DNA from: Megalopta genalis
Taxonomy: Eukaryota > Arthropoda > Insecta > Hymenoptera > Halictidae
NCBI RefSeq assembly: GCF_051020955.1
Contig: NC_135027.1
Location: 3,100,001-3,164,000 of the forward strand
Length of the DNA: 64,000 bases
Direction: 5' to 3'
Made by a program: the position numbers and the translations under genes
Part shown: positions 1-13,024 of the stretch, piece by piece
Numbering within the stretch: position 1 is the stretch's first letter
Layout of the letters: each line of letters opens with the position of its first letter
The notes under the pieces: model-generated
The model's database searches: none
What the model was told of the DNA's origin: nothing
The model's input: only the letters and a program-made list of their open reading frames with translations

Positions 1-232
1 AGAATCGAGTACGGCTGACGCAAGGGGACCCAGCCAACCGGCGCACGAAGCCCAGTTCCGCTCCTTGGCTCGGTCGCCTCGCGCCAGTTGAGCTCGCCTC
101 TCATTGGTCACTGTTTTTCGTTAATAACTCGTTAATGGTGCCTCGGGGAAAATTTTTGTAAAGGGAAAAGTTGCTTCAAATGATCTGAAAAACCCACCAC
201 CTTCGGATTGCGAGGCATTTTTGGGACACCCT
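1..232. mobile_element. Foldback element copy 1, cut by the window edge
   Basis: This matches the right two-thirds of the copies at 3113-3475 and 13025-13397, including the CCAAT-containing arm, the TTTTTCGTTAATAACTCG block, the AAGTTGCTTCAAATGA block and the outer end TTTTTGGGACACCCTG at 217-232. The left arm lies outside the window. No reading frame is present. A TTAA-flanked MITE starts 13 bp further on. Confidence 0.8.
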
Positions 233-244
233 GCATTTATCGCA

Positions 245-494
245 TTAACCCCTCGCCGTAGATTGACGAGTGTGACTCGTGATGAAGATTTCTAGCAATA
301 GCCTGTCAATTATAAATGTTATTCCATTCTTTCAAGTCGGAATCAAATTCCGTTCCCTCATTGTCAATATTTAATCGTTCAAGTAAATGTCGCAACACGA
401 TAAATATATATTATCTTCTCCTTCTAAGAAATGATTGAAATCAAAAAATTCGAATCATTGTTACCGTGAAGATAATGGTACGGCAAGGGGTTAA
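245..494. mobile_element. TTAA-flanked piggyBac-like MITE (CCCCTTGCCGTA ends)
   Basis: TTAA at 245-248 is followed by CCCCTCGCCGTA, and the right end reads TACGGCAAGGGG then TTAA at 491-494, giving 12-bp inverted ends with one mismatch. A short perfect stem ACGAGT-GTG-ACTCGT sits just inside the left end (266-280). No transposase frame is present, so it is a non-autonomous element. TTAA targets and CCC-starting ends are typical of piggyBac elements. Confidence 0.75.
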
Positions 495-834
495 ATATTT
501 TTATTAATAGATAAACGAAATAAGAGAGTGAAAAGATAAAAAATGAACAGAATATGAAAGAATGAAAAGATTGTCTTATTCGGTATAGTATAAAGCGAAG
601 TAGAGCTGAACGGTCGGACAAATGGATAAAGAATAAAAATCCCATAAACTTTATCCACCGAATGGCACCCTTCTGAAATTGTACGGTATTCATGGGGAAC
701 ATTCGAGAGAAGCGTTTCAATTCGGCCGATCCTTTATCCCAAAGTGTTCGACTTGGCGAGCCAATATGTATACGAGTTTAGCACCAGCGATACTCGTCTT
801 CTGATACCGGGAAATCACATTCTAGAGACCGGAG

Positions 835-883
<49 letters not shown>

Positions 884-1457
884 GGGAGAGAGAGAGATCT
901 CTCTTCGTGGCATAGTGCAAACGACGGGGCCGGTAATTGGATATTTTGCGGGAACTTTCTATTCCGCGCTTAAGCGAGACTAAACTTTTAACTTTAACGA
1001 AGACCCACCGTTGAACTTTAACAGAGACGTAAACTAAGGCTGCTCGGATACGGAGTTTAAGGCTTCCCGAGCACCGAGATTTTAGTGTGCAGCTCCGTCC
1101 GAGGAGCGGGTCCATGATAGCGCAGCTATGCAGCTATCGCTGCATCGAACGCATTCTTCTTGGATTTCATTGTAGCGATTCTTTTTAGAAACGAAAGTGC
1201 TTCAGCCGTTTCAAACGTACTGTAGAACTGCTTTATTTAATGCGATCACTTAACTAATTAATCGTTTCATTGATAGCCTGCGGATCTTCGTGCAAGATAA
1301 AAATGTCGCGCACCCGTTGCATAAACGTTTATTTCGGTCTTGAATCATTTTAATCAGTTGTAAATCATATAATCGAATTATTACATTTTTGTAATAGCGT
1401 CGGTGTTTTGTGTTTCATCTATATTCATTTCAGTCATAAATGCATGAAATCCGCAGT
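495..1457. other. No gene seen; GA tract and AT-rich sequence
   Basis: Contains the (GA)n tract at 838-896 and the reversed dispersed motif at 1432-1460. The two 97-98 codon - strand ORFs are low complexity or unrecognisable. Confidence 0.6.
838..896. repeat. (GA)n microsatellite
   Basis: Nearly pure GA dinucleotides for about 35 bp, then interrupted GA with AAAG and GGGAG. Confidence 0.9.
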
Positions 1458-1460
1458 CCA
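1432..1460 (-). repeat. ACTGCGGATTTTATGCATTT family, reversed copy
   Basis: On the - strand it reads GGACTGCGGATTTCATGCAT followed by TTATGACTG. It abuts the degenerate TTAA-type MITE at 1458-1659. Confidence 0.5.
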
Positions 1461-1659
1461 ACCCTTTGCCGTCGACTGGTGAGTCTGAGGCAACACTAAA
1501 AAAAAATTGTTGTATAATCTTACAAAATAATTTTTACATTATCACGTTTGCTTATTTTTAAGAGTGTGTTAAGGTTACAGGACTCACAGGACTCGATTTT
1601 AGGTCAGTGAAACTATCTCGGATTTAGAGTCAAAATGGCCACGGAGTGCAAAGGGCCGA
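1458..1659 (-). mobile_element. Degenerate TTAA-type MITE, CCCTTTGCACTCGA family, reversed
   Basis: Read on the - strand, it starts GAGTGCAAAGGG-reversed at 1655, has the family's TGACTCT-like left region, and ends with the conserved right-end block. On the + strand this block is CCCTTTGC, GGTGAGTCTGAGGCA and an A-run at 1462-1510. The TTAA sites have decayed to CCAA (1458-1461) and CCGA (1656-1659). The internal AATTGTTGTATAA also matches the other copies. It is older than the copies at 18863, 33514 and 55094. Confidence 0.6.
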
Positions 1660-3112
1660 AATGATCACTGTGGCACTTTGTGCGCTGATTTTATTTCAGA
1701 GCATACGTTCGACGGGGCCAAAATGTTCGCTCGAGAAATCGCAGGAATAGAGGAACGCCGCAATTAGCGAAAATTGAAGGTTTACCAACGGAATACAAAA
1801 TTCCCGGGTTCTGTTAAACTGATAAGGATCACGCGACGAATCAATGCCGCTATAGAATTCGCAGGCGAAAACGAGGCTGCGGGGGACTCGAGCGAATCGA
1901 TACAGCTCGTCGATAGAGCATCATCAAAGTCGTTGGAGCAGGTCCCACGCGCTCTATTCGGGAACAGGCTTTGCCGGGCTGAATCCCGTGTACGCGCACA
2001 GAGATTCATCTGCTGATGGTGTCCGTACCAATTCGATGGGTCTTGACGGTGTTTCGAGCACGGCGGAACACGTTTCCAAAGCGGCGCGCACGCGAACGAG
2101 CCTCGGGAATTATCTACGCGCATTCGAGCGGAATACGCACCGTTTGACGAAAGGAGAACGTAGTCAAAAGGTGAATATCACGGATGAAATGCAGGCCGGA
2201 GTGGAATTGATTGTTCCGTTCCAAGAGCCTGTCATTCGTTCATTCTTTCGGATCGTTGATACTCGTTTTAGTTCGAGCTTTGCAGACGGTATTTTATTAA
2301 ATCGCGAATATAATCGACACACAGTTTCGTTCCCATAGGCACATTTAACAACGTTAAAAATTTTGAGAAAATTGTAGTATTTTGTTCGGTCAGATTTGAA
2401 TCGACAAGCACTTTGTATTACTGTTCCGATATATTTACGTTTTATGGATTCCAATAAAATTATGACGATGCAATGAATTAGCTTGAGAATTCATTTTCGA
2501 ATCTGAGCAAATAATTCTGTCACTCGTTTATGGGCGGCGCGACAATCGAAGTGTTAAGATGGATAAAACGAGACCCCAATCGTTTCGTTCGTTTCTAAAC
2601 AATCGGGTACAAAAGTGTACGAACATCCATCGCGAATAACCGCTATCATTTTTTTAATAAGAAGTTCTTTAAAATTTTGCGATCAATTTGGAGCATGCCA
2701 GGCGAAAAGCTGTCACTCGGAACTCGACGGAACGTTTGATTACGATGCGCTAATTGGTACCTGTTCTCTCATCCACTCGACTTCACAAGATTTTTAATTC
2801 GAACTTTTCAGCCTACATATGGCCTTTCGCACGCCGGTCGAAGGTTCTCGAACGGTGGTCCTCCCCACGGTTCTTGTAACGCGATCAAATAATGAACACG
2901 TACGATGTTTACCGGCCTCGGGATCAGGCGTGTGCACTTTAATTGGGCGGAACATTAGAGACGATTCGAAGGACGTGCGTGGGCGATCACAGGCCCCGAG
3001 CCTCCCCTGGGAATCGAATCGCAGTCTCCGCAAGTTCCCTTCGACCCGCGCTCTTAAGAATACTCCTTCTCTTCCCGTTCATTCCTCTCTGTTCATGGGG
3101 ACAGTTTTTCGA
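1660..3112. other. No gene recognised; mixed GC-rich and unique sequence
   Basis: Several overlapping ORFs of 60-137 codons on both strands have no recognisable domain. No repeat family member was identified. Confidence 0.5.
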
Positions 3113-3475
3113 CAGATATATATACGTCCCAAAATTATGGTACCTTCGGGAAATGAGGGGTTCCCGAGGTCAATTGAAGTAACTTTTTCCTTTACAAAAA
3201 TGTTCTCCGAGGCATCGTTCACGAGTTATTAACGAAAAACCGTGACCAATGAGAGGCGAGATCAGCTAGCGCGAGGCGGCGGAGCGGTGGAAGCATAGTT
3301 CCGCTCATTGGCTCGGCCGCCTCGCGCCAGTCGAGCTTGCCTCTCATTGGTCACTGTTTTTCGTTAATAACTCGTAAACGATGCCTCGGATTGCATTTTC
3401 GCTAAGGAAAAAGTTGCTTCAAATGACTTCAAGAACCCTCCATTCCCCGGAAGTAAAATTTTGGGACATTCTGTA
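3113..3475. mobile_element. Foldback element copy 2
   Basis: A long inverted repeat. The left arm (TCCCAAAATT near 3127, CCTCCGAGGCATCG inward, GTGACCAATGAGAGGCGAG at about 3241) is mirrored by the right arm (CCTCTCATTGGTCAC at about 3341, GATGCCTCGG, then TTTTGGGACATTCTGTATA at the end). Arms are roughly 150-170 bp around a GC-rich centre. There is no transposase. The outer ends are degraded relative to the 13025 copy. Confidence 0.85.
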
Positions 3476-6400
3476 TATATATTATTATTATTATTATTAT
3501 CATATATTGTACATTACATATTATAGGTTACATAATATATAAACTCAATGTTTTAGTATTTTTTTACACGTTCGCGGCAAATTAAACATTTCTTGGTAAA
3601 CCCTAGCGAGTAGTTTCTAAGATTAAACTAGGAAAATATTCAATTACATAAGGATTAGGTAACAAGGTCAGTCAGTAAACAACCTCGGGACCAATCTCCA
3701 CCCACGCTCTCAAGGATACGGTCTACATTTTTTTTTATGGAAACAGTTTTTTGGCGAAGTTCCGCGGGTTGATTCGACTTTTACGAGTCGACTCCTGCGG
3801 TCGTCGGAGGTTTACAGAGGACAGGGGGATGACGTACAACGGCGGGGGGACGTTTCGACACGGTCGAAAACGAGAAAACAAAAGGAAGAGCAGGGGAGAC
3901 GCACGGCGAATGCGTCAGTTGACCGTTGGAAAATCGGCTCAACTGTCGCAGCTACGCGGACCGTGACGCCAATCACTCCGCGTAACCGATAAATTCGTTC
4001 CGATGCGACCAGTAATTACATTTGTCTTGTAACAATGGCATCGTTCAATCTTTGCCACCCTGAAGCCATCCGACCCGCGTTTCCGTTCCTTTTTTAGCCG
4101 GGCAAAACGACCCGTTTTCTATGCAAAAAGAAATCACTGAGCGTAAAACGGTAAATAATTTATCGCTAGCACTTTTTTGCTGTTAGCTGTGCAGGAAAAT
4201 TTGTGAACACTGCTGAAACATTGATAGAAGTGTACACGAAAATGTAGTATAGCAAGTCTTCGAGTTTTATGGTAAAGGAATCCATAAACAGGCGAAAGCT
4301 GGGGTTGAATGAAACTGTTGACATTTTCGGTTGGTTCTGATGTAACAATTATTTTTTTACTTTCAACTTTTCCGTGTTCTATGGAAACTGTTACAAGTCC
4401 GCTGAAACTCTTATTCTATATATTTATGCATAAACAGACAATTTTTACTTTTTAGCCCGGAAAAAGTTTCTGGTTGGTTTCTTCACTATAAAATATCTGT
4501 TAAGAAAAATACATGTTCCTTCAGAATTTTTATCGAAATAACTGTTAAAATTGAACATTTACAACAGAATTAAAGTGTTAGTGTAAAAGTCAATCTAAAA
4601 CAGAAAAATAAATAATTTACATTTATTTACGAATAAATGAATTCTTTTTCCCAATGATGTGTCTGATCGTTTGTACAACCTCGATCTTGACTACAGTTTC
4701 ATTAACAAAATTCGTGGACTCTGTTGAAACATAGCTAAAATAGTCTGCAAAGATTGATCGCGCAAAGTCTTCTAGTTTCGTCGTTAAAAAAAAATTGCGA
4801 AGCCAACCCGAAACGTCGTCGAATCGTGAAGATATAATTCTCTTTAATTTTCTCGAATTCTCTCCGCGAGGATGGCACTTTGCATAGAAACTCGCAGCGC
4901 GTTCGTCACAATTCGGCCGTCGTCGTTCGGGACAGCGGTTCAAGTACGTTTTTCAAGCACAGTAATTGAAGAAAGCCAGAAATTCGTGCAGTAGCATCGT
5001 CGTCGAGGGGGAAACAGCAAAGCGACACGGAAAAGGCAGTAAGCGGCACGCGAAATTGCATTAGTTTGTTCGCGAAAAAGGAGGAACGGGAAAGTAAAAT
5101 AATAAAACAAGGAGCGTCATTTGGGGCCACACGCGTCGCCGTAATTACGTAGGGGCGCGATGCCGGCTAATTGGCTGGTAGCGTGGGTTTAAATAGCTTT
5201 TTATTACGATCATCCGCAAACATGAGATTGCGTCGTACATTACGGAAGTGCTTAAAGCGTGGTTGAAAAATTATTAGGAAATAAGAACTCCCCCCCTGAT
5301 TGGCTGAAATGACAGGAACGAGCTCGCGCGAGCGCGTGCCGTCTCTCGAATACTGTGTTTATCGAATTAGTATTCAAGTGATTAACGGAGAGCACGCTCT
5401 TCAGATTTACGGGCTGTTCGGCGTCAACTTTTCAACGATGTTTACCGCGGCTTACCGATACTGCAATCTGACAACGAGTTGCACGATTACGCTGATAGCG
5501 GAAAAATCGCTGCAATAACGAAAACGATGCCGCGCAATCCGCGGGCCAATATTTTCCTTATTACAACGTTCGAACGGGAAATATGGTGCCATATTTCCTT
5601 CTCAATGTTTCAGCTAATTGCCTGCGGAGTGTATTTCTACGATATTTTCCTTTCCAGCTTTACTCGTGGAAATAATTCTTTAATGTTTATTATGTTTATT
5701 ATTTAATACAAAGATAATGATACAGTGAAATCACTATCGTGTTAAAAATTCTACAGATTTTTCGGTGTTTAATACTCGAAGAGCGAATCTTTTCGACAAA
5801 TATATAATCAATTTATATACTTCTTTTAGACGTGATAAATTCTCTATAAACTTTTTATAAATTGAAATAAATAAAAATTTAAACTGATCGATAAAAACTA
5901 GACGTTCGAGTAAAAATATTTATATTCTGAGTCCAAATAAACCCAAGCTCTGCCGCGCGCGAGTGTTAAAAAATGTAAAGATCGTTCTGTCATTAAAAAA
6001 TGTACAAATATCTCCAGGTCATTTAAAACTCGTTCAACGTTTTCCACGTTGTTAAAAAATTCGGCAATTTTTCCTCTTCATAAATCTGCAGTTCGTAGTG
6101 TCTTTGTACGAGAGACAGTTAGGTATGATTTTATTCCCTGGAGGAATTAGAATTCCAAATTACATTTCCATGCTTTGCTCCCGTCTTAACGACCGTGCAA
6201 CTTTACATCGTGCTACTTACTTCGAACGTCTTAAATCTCCGTAAACGAACTTCTTCTTTCAATTTCAAAGTCTGCGAAACCTGCACAATGATCAACAATC
6301 CCGAAAACAAGCCACCAGGCAACGAGACAAATCCCGGAAACCTGGACACCCCATCAGCCCCAACGCGCAGAAGTCTTCCGACCGGGTAATTACGACAAAA

Positions 6401-6827
6401 ATGATTAAAATAATCCTCTTACGCTGCAGCACACAGCTCTTGGCGTCCGCCCGGCTTCCCAGAGACAGCAATAAAGCCTGGATGGCAGAAGGCGGGGAAC
6501 AACGTAAATCAGAGAAACTCCGGTGACAAGCGCAGACTCCCAGGAGAAGAGTCGCGGGACGAAAACAACCGAGTAGATCCTCCGGTCCAGATAAGATCGA
6601 AAAATCAAAGAGCCGGAATGGAAACAGAGCCGGGCTTTGTTTCGCCGGGAGTTTTGTCCGGCAGCTATTCCAGGGTAGCATCGCCGCCACGTGACCAAAG
6701 AAAAGTCAATACCAGAAACCAGAACGGAACACGAGCCGGCGTAATTGAATTTCCGGCATGGATCGCGAGAGTTTAACCTTCATTTCGCGCACGCACCGAA
6801 GATCGTTCTGTGATCCGCGATAGCTAG

Positions 6828-6865
<38 letters not shown>

Positions 6866-9800
6866 GTTTCGCTCGATTTCACATCCGACACCTGCAATTC
6901 AGTCGGATATCCTCGGAGAGAGCGATCCGGGCTCATATCTCGGTAACGCCGGGATCCAGCAGACGTCGATTGTTCCCTTTCGCTCCGATGGATCTCTCTC
7001 ATTCTCTGCCTCTCTCTTCCTCTCTCTCGCTTTCTCTCGCTTTCTCTCTCTTTCCAGATCCCGGCCGTCTTTTTTCCCCGCTCAATCTTCGGTATCGAGT
7101 GCCACCGGTTACTCACCGAAATTAAATTCCGATTTTCGGTTCCCTCCCAAAGGATTCCGCACTGCGAACCTTCCCGACGAGAGTCCGACTGTAATCAAAT
7201 CAGGAGGACTAAACAAAAAAAAAATTGTTACCGCCTACGGGAACGGGTAACACAGTTTTCCACTTTATTTGAAGAGGCGTAAATGAATTTGATCGAGAGC
7301 TGCGTCGCGATCGAATAAATAACAATCGAATGTCTGAAGAGGACGATATTGTTGGAGATTATTTATAGAAGATGACACGTTTCTGTACTTTATTCGAAAA
7401 TACCGGGGGAAAAATGAATATGCTTCGAAGAGTTTGAACGCGGCTGCAGTAAAGGCTCCCTTATCCGAACATTTTTAGATGCGATATCCTGATTCCTATT
7501 TAATAGTATTGTTGCGAATTACACCATTTCTCTCGCGTCGCGGCATTTTACTTACAATAAAGAATATTAACTATAACACAATTCGATACAATAACAATTC
7601 GGATCTTTCAGAAGTGGGATGTTGATCGTTCGACGGTCCGATCTCGACTCTTCGATTGTCCGTTGATAACACGCCTCCGTGGCAACCCCATTTTCTAGTA
7701 TTCTTTAAGAAGTTGTTCACAACAGGGCAGTTTCACATTACAGCGACTTGATTTGGACAAGTCGCCGTAACAGTATTATTTTTTAAATGTAATTTTTCTC
7801 GAAAGTAGACCATTAAATGAGAAAATGTTATTCCCTTTTCTTCAATTTATTTTTGCATGACACTCTATATAAATTGAAAAATTATTAGACAAACCGAGAT
7901 ACACTTTTTTCTTATATTTGAACAGGCGAATAAATGTTTTTCTCGATTGAAAATATTGTCGAAGACCACGAATAAAAGATAACGCAGATGTCTCTTTTAT
8001 TTGTTTCAACAGCTGAATTATTAGATCTACGCAAATGTTTCCAGAGCTCACTTTGCCCGCGCAAAACACTGCCGCAATGGCGCTGTTGGTCCGGAAACAA
8101 TTGAAGTTTATCCTGAATGGTGTTCTAACGCGGGGTTGGCCACCGCTGGACCTTATTTTAATAAAACACCCCGGAAACTTTTGTTTTAACCTAGTATTAA
8201 ATGTCAGAGGAAGTTCGTACGGTTTTCACGACTTGGGAATGTCTACTGTATATACTGAATATTTTATTTCATCCTTTCCCTGAAAATAAACTTTCTACGT
8301 ACAGCGTCTGTCCCTTCGGGTTGTCCTGCTTTTGTAAAAATAACTCCGGCGTTGTACGTGCATATTGTCAAAAGTGACGGGGGTTACCGCGGACACGGTA
8401 AAATAATATATTATTCCGCGGCATGTAAAATTGTAATGAATCGCGCAACGCTTCCCCAAATCAATGCCCGAAATCCAACGTCGGACGTCTAATTAAGCAT
8501 TTATTTGACGTTAACATTTCGCTTGCGGGAAATTGCAAAGATCATAAAAAAACGATCTGTTCGATTCTATTCTGCCAATCCTTGACGAAACAAAAATAAA
8601 AATACCAAACACTGGACAAACTTTTTAGAACTTAGAAAAATGTAGACTAAGAACTTTAGAAAAAAAAGACGACGTCGTCGCTGTCGCTGTCAAAAATCCT
8701 GACGTCTCCCGTCGTCAGAAATTCGAGGATGATACACAAAAATTCGCGCTATCGCCATATCGAACCAATAGCGATCACTCACACCCTAAATCGCAAACAA
8801 TACTGATCCCCTGTCTATCCCCTTCCCTCGCTCAGGTAAACCGGTCACGTAAAGCAATCCAGCAACAACCCTCGTTCTTTTTTCTTCTTTTTTTTTACAC
8901 CGAAAGGTATCGCAGTCACCGAAATCCCACGTCGATGCGATTTTTCCCCCGGTTAATTTGCTTGGCTTTTCCGCGGCGTCGCGGCGGGGCGGGACAAATC
9001 GGTCAAACAAAATCAAGGCGCAAATCCTCGGGCAAACACCGAGGGCCCATGACTTTCCCGCGTCGCCAATTGTTTGCTGAACTCTCGTTACTCGGCGCCC
9101 GGTGTTTGCCCCGCGAAAAATATTCCTTTTTTTCGCGCTGCGACGGCCGAAAGAGAGGACGGCCTCGTCGTTGGAACGCGAGGAAACCCCGAAAACGTCG
9201 GCTCGGCTCGCGTTAACTCGTACAAAGTATCTCGTGATTCGAGATAGTTTCGCGAGCTTTCGGTCGGATCCGAACCGATTCTTGGATCCTCCCACAGTTC
9301 CAGTTCGCAGTTCCAGAACGAATTTCGGCGGCGCGCAGAAAACCTCTCGAGTCCGCGCGCGTTCCCGGCGCATTACGACGTTAACAATCGCATAAACTCC
9401 GTGAAAGGCACGGTTTCCCCGCAGGATTGCGTGTCGGACGACGAAAGCTCGATTAGCGGTTTAACGAGCACGTTAATTCAAGAGAAACTGGCTTGTTGGC
9501 TATTTGCCTCTCGGCGATCCCGCGTTCGCCGTTCGTTTCAGGCGATTGTTTGTGCTATACGATCCCCATATTTCGTGCTCGATAGCCGGCTTACAAGGCG
9601 CCGTGGCTGCCTTTCTCTCTCTCTCTCTCTCTCGCCTCTCTTTTTTCGTTTTATTATTTTCACTGGGGATTTTTTTATTGTTGTCGACGCGGGGTCGGAT
9701 TTAAAGGAAACGTCGTTTATTCTTGACAATAAAACGAAAGGTCGTTCTTTTTTATTGTTGTTAGCGCTGGCTGTTCCGGCTGCCATTCGAAGTCGAACGT

Positions 9801-12800
9801 ACGGCTTTAGAATTTTATGCCGCTTTCTTGCCTTCGTTCACCACGATATTTGATTATTTTAGCATTTCGCCGCAGTCGAAGTGTTGACATCGTTAATAAT
9901 ACCAGAAATTATCTGATCGAAATTATTGGAATACAGAGATAGTTCGCTAATGCCAGGTGAAAAGGTTAAACCAATCGTCTATCGCCGATAATGGAGTCGA
10001 AAATGAATAATCGACTGTTTACGAGACCGTAAATAACATTATTAACACCACATATTTGCGATAGATTTCATCGGAATTGCGTTCGCCGTTGTTTGCCGAA
10101 TTCTATTACCTAATTACGAAAATGGCCGAACAATAATGGTAAATATTAGCGTTGTGCCTGTATCGTTTACTTCTAGCAAACATATACACGTGTAACGATA
10201 GTTACAGAATTTACCTTTCCACGGTCAGATTAATTTATGGTTATATCTGGTAAACTTCCGCAACCTTGACTATGGGAACGATCTAGCAATGCGACCCATG
10301 GGGAAAGGGTTGCAAGACGCTGCGCGTCCGACCGTTGCTCGGCTCTTCCCCTTGCCTCGAACGAAACTGCAGGGAAGTCCGATGATCCAAAACCCAAGAG
10401 ACACTGCACTTTGGAACACAGCTATCGCTTTATCGTTTCTGCATCCAATTTCTAAACGCGCGAACTTAGTTGTTCGCACGGTGGATGATCGGCGCGTGTA
10501 TCTGTTTTAGTTTTCCGCAGCGGAATGAAAAACAATTCGGCGGTTCGAGGAGATCTGTGAAAGAAATCGTTGGATCTGTTAGAGGGTTACAGCGTTTAAG
10601 AAACACGTCGGGCGAAGCTAGCTGTCGCGGGAATTTATAGAAAGGATAGCTTGTTAGATCGCCGAGGATTTCACCTGTGCCGGATCGTTCGAGTTATCGG
10701 GGTGACGTTGAACGGTCGGGAAAAACGACAGCGGTGGATCGGAAGCGACGTCGCCTTTTATTTCTAATGGAGAGAGAAGAACTGTTTCCCGCCGGGGGCG
10801 TCTTCTGCCCCCGGTACAGCCGCAATCTATCACGATTATCCTCTAAATCTATAAGAACGATAAAAGATCGCATTTGTCGGGGACCGTGGCGCGCACCCAT
10901 TGCCACCGTAATTTCTGTCGTTGAACGAGATTCCATTTGCCGCTCTCCCCGCCTCTCTTCCGGCTTCTCTCGCATTCCGAATCTCTCCCGAGTTGCAGAC
11001 CCGAGCCAGACGTTGCCCTTACACCGACGCCGCTTTCCGAAAAAGCTGACAGTTTAAGCCGACGCGCGTCGCCGGAACTGACGAGGCTCGGCAAACTTGC
11101 TGAACTGTTCACCATTAACCCGCCAACTAGCAACATCCATCCCCGAAAATTATCATGCCCGGGCGTCCTATTTTCTGCTTTTATAATTGAAGCGAAACGT
11201 TCCGCGAAAAGTAGCCGTGACGCCGCAAGCTTTCTAATTAGACGAAATCCGGCCGTGTTTGGAAACGTCCGAAAAGTTTCGAAAATATCAGCCGTCAGCG
11301 CTCGAACAAAACGCCGACGTTTAAAAGCTCGTGGCGAGCTGCACGGCGAAAATTGCGGTCTTAGTGCACGCAGGATCTGCACGCTTCGGATACAGGACAG
11401 CTTATGGATTGATAGATTAATGGGAAGACGATACCATCGGGTTCCATGCGCGCGGTTCAACACGTGTCGATGCTAATGGGATATCTCTGATACTTGACAA
11501 GACTATCGGTTTCGCCGATACATCCGCAACGTTGCTTACAATTAGACGCATTATGACACGCCGTTCAAGCCCTGCCTTCCATCGAACGTCTCGTCGCCGC
11601 CTTCACGCAATTAATCCCGCAATTAACGTAACCCATATTCTGTCCAATACTTTTCTCTTTCGAAAGTCATCTGCTGGAAAATTGTTCGATATATGAAAGC
11701 ACCTGATCATGCTGTCGACGCTCAACAAATCAACGACACTTTGAATCCGCTGATACAGCAAGGAGCCAAAAGTCACTCCCACGGCAAGCCCCGCCCCCGA
11801 ACAACACCGGAGCCCCGCGATAGAGCAATCAGCGTCTTCAACCAGCTCCCCACTCCGGATCTAGCCGCCCTCGTCCCCCCTTCTTCAGTTCACCACGTGG
11901 CTCTCGAGCTCAGAAGTCAGCTCCGGATAGCGAGACGAAGCACCGCAATTTTTCCCAGGATTTCGCTTCCCACGGGGTGATCGGGGAGCAACTTGTAAGC
12001 GGCTTAGCAAAAATGGCATTTAAACAAAATCCGGAGCGGATCGTCGCCGCTTCGATCGCAGTCTTCGAGGCTGGGCGCCGGTGTCGGCCTGCAAGTTTCC
12101 CGGCTCTGTAATCGCAGTTTAATTAGTTGGCTGTGTAACGATCGGAATTTCGCAGCCGCCCGTGCTCGGTGTGCTTCAATTAATTTCAAACTACCCAAGA
12201 ATCCGTATCGAGGAACCGGGGAGGAAGGGAGGCAGACCGGTGTTTATGGTGTCTGACACCGGATCGAGCTTTTCCCACGAAGAAGCTGCTATTTCGCAGC
12301 TGCACCGCCGGCACGCGGTCAAACGGGCAAAGCCGGAAACAGAAGCCCGAAGTTTTGATTGAGCCGCGGCCTATGGGGAGCATCGGCGCCCCCTCGATCT
12401 AATACCATAATCGAGTAGGCGTCGGAGTCTGCTCCAACTTCCGGCGAGAGCTCTCGAAGGAGTCTGACCGCGGATCGCAGATGTGACAAGCCGATTCGAG
12501 ACGGCTCGGCCCCGAGATTGCTCCAGCTCTCTCACAAGAGAATCGTACGCGGCGCGGCCCGTGCTGCTTCGGCCTTTGAAAAGCCGGCCGAAGTTCGCCA
12601 ATGTGTCTCATTTCGACCAAAGACAGAGCACTGTTTCCCGCGGACGTGGCCGGATTCCGGATGGCTTCGCAACTCGGCGGATTTCTGCATCCGGAACATG
12701 CGATCCGATTCGGAACAAGAAATAATTGGAACCAGGATTATCAAGCGATCTCTCGGTTTCCGCAGTTTTTTATTTCATGGAAATATCTTTCGCTGCTTTC

Positions 12801-13024
12801 TTAACATTTATATGAACTAATCTATAGATATTTTTATAGACACTTCATTTAAATGGTTTCCACATTTCACCCGATATTTGATCAGAGTTCTATTTAAATA
12901 CATTTCGAAGACCTCGCTGAGATATCGTTTAATGCTTTGACCAGAATTCCATAGAATTTCATTTCAACAGCCTCGACGAGAATATCTCTCAACATTAAAA
13001 CTCCCGAGCCCGAAACGCGACTAA
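3476..13024. other. Gene-free by eye; unique DNA with a few tracts
   Basis: Starts with an (ATT)n run at about 3480-3500. It then alternates AT-rich stretches (4100-4600, 5700-6100, 7750-8000) with GC/CpG-rich blocks (6300-7100, 8850-9800, 10270-12700). CT tracts are at 6831-6862 and 9613-9632. A motif GTCCAAATAAACCCAAGC ending in GAGTGTTAA at about 5931-5967 resembles one at 16736-16772 and may be the end of a TTAA-type element. The longest ORFs (8786-9373, 10849-11463, both -) are unrecognisable. Confidence 0.5.
6831..6862. repeat. (CT)n microsatellite
   Basis: Pure CT run. A second CT-rich, interrupted stretch lies at about 6997-7055. Confidence 0.9.

Noticed and set aside
3113..3475. Reading frame across foldback copy 2 (2819-3232, +)
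   Set aside because: It runs from unique DNA into the inverted repeat and is not preserved in the other foldback copies.
8786..9373. 195-codon - strand ORF
   Set aside because: CpG-rich region with overlapping frames on the opposite strand, Arg-rich composition and no recognisable domain or splice context.
10849..11463. 204-codon - strand ORF
   Set aside because: Mirrored by a 179-codon + strand ORF over the same bases. Neither has a domain; typical chance ORFs in GC-rich DNA.
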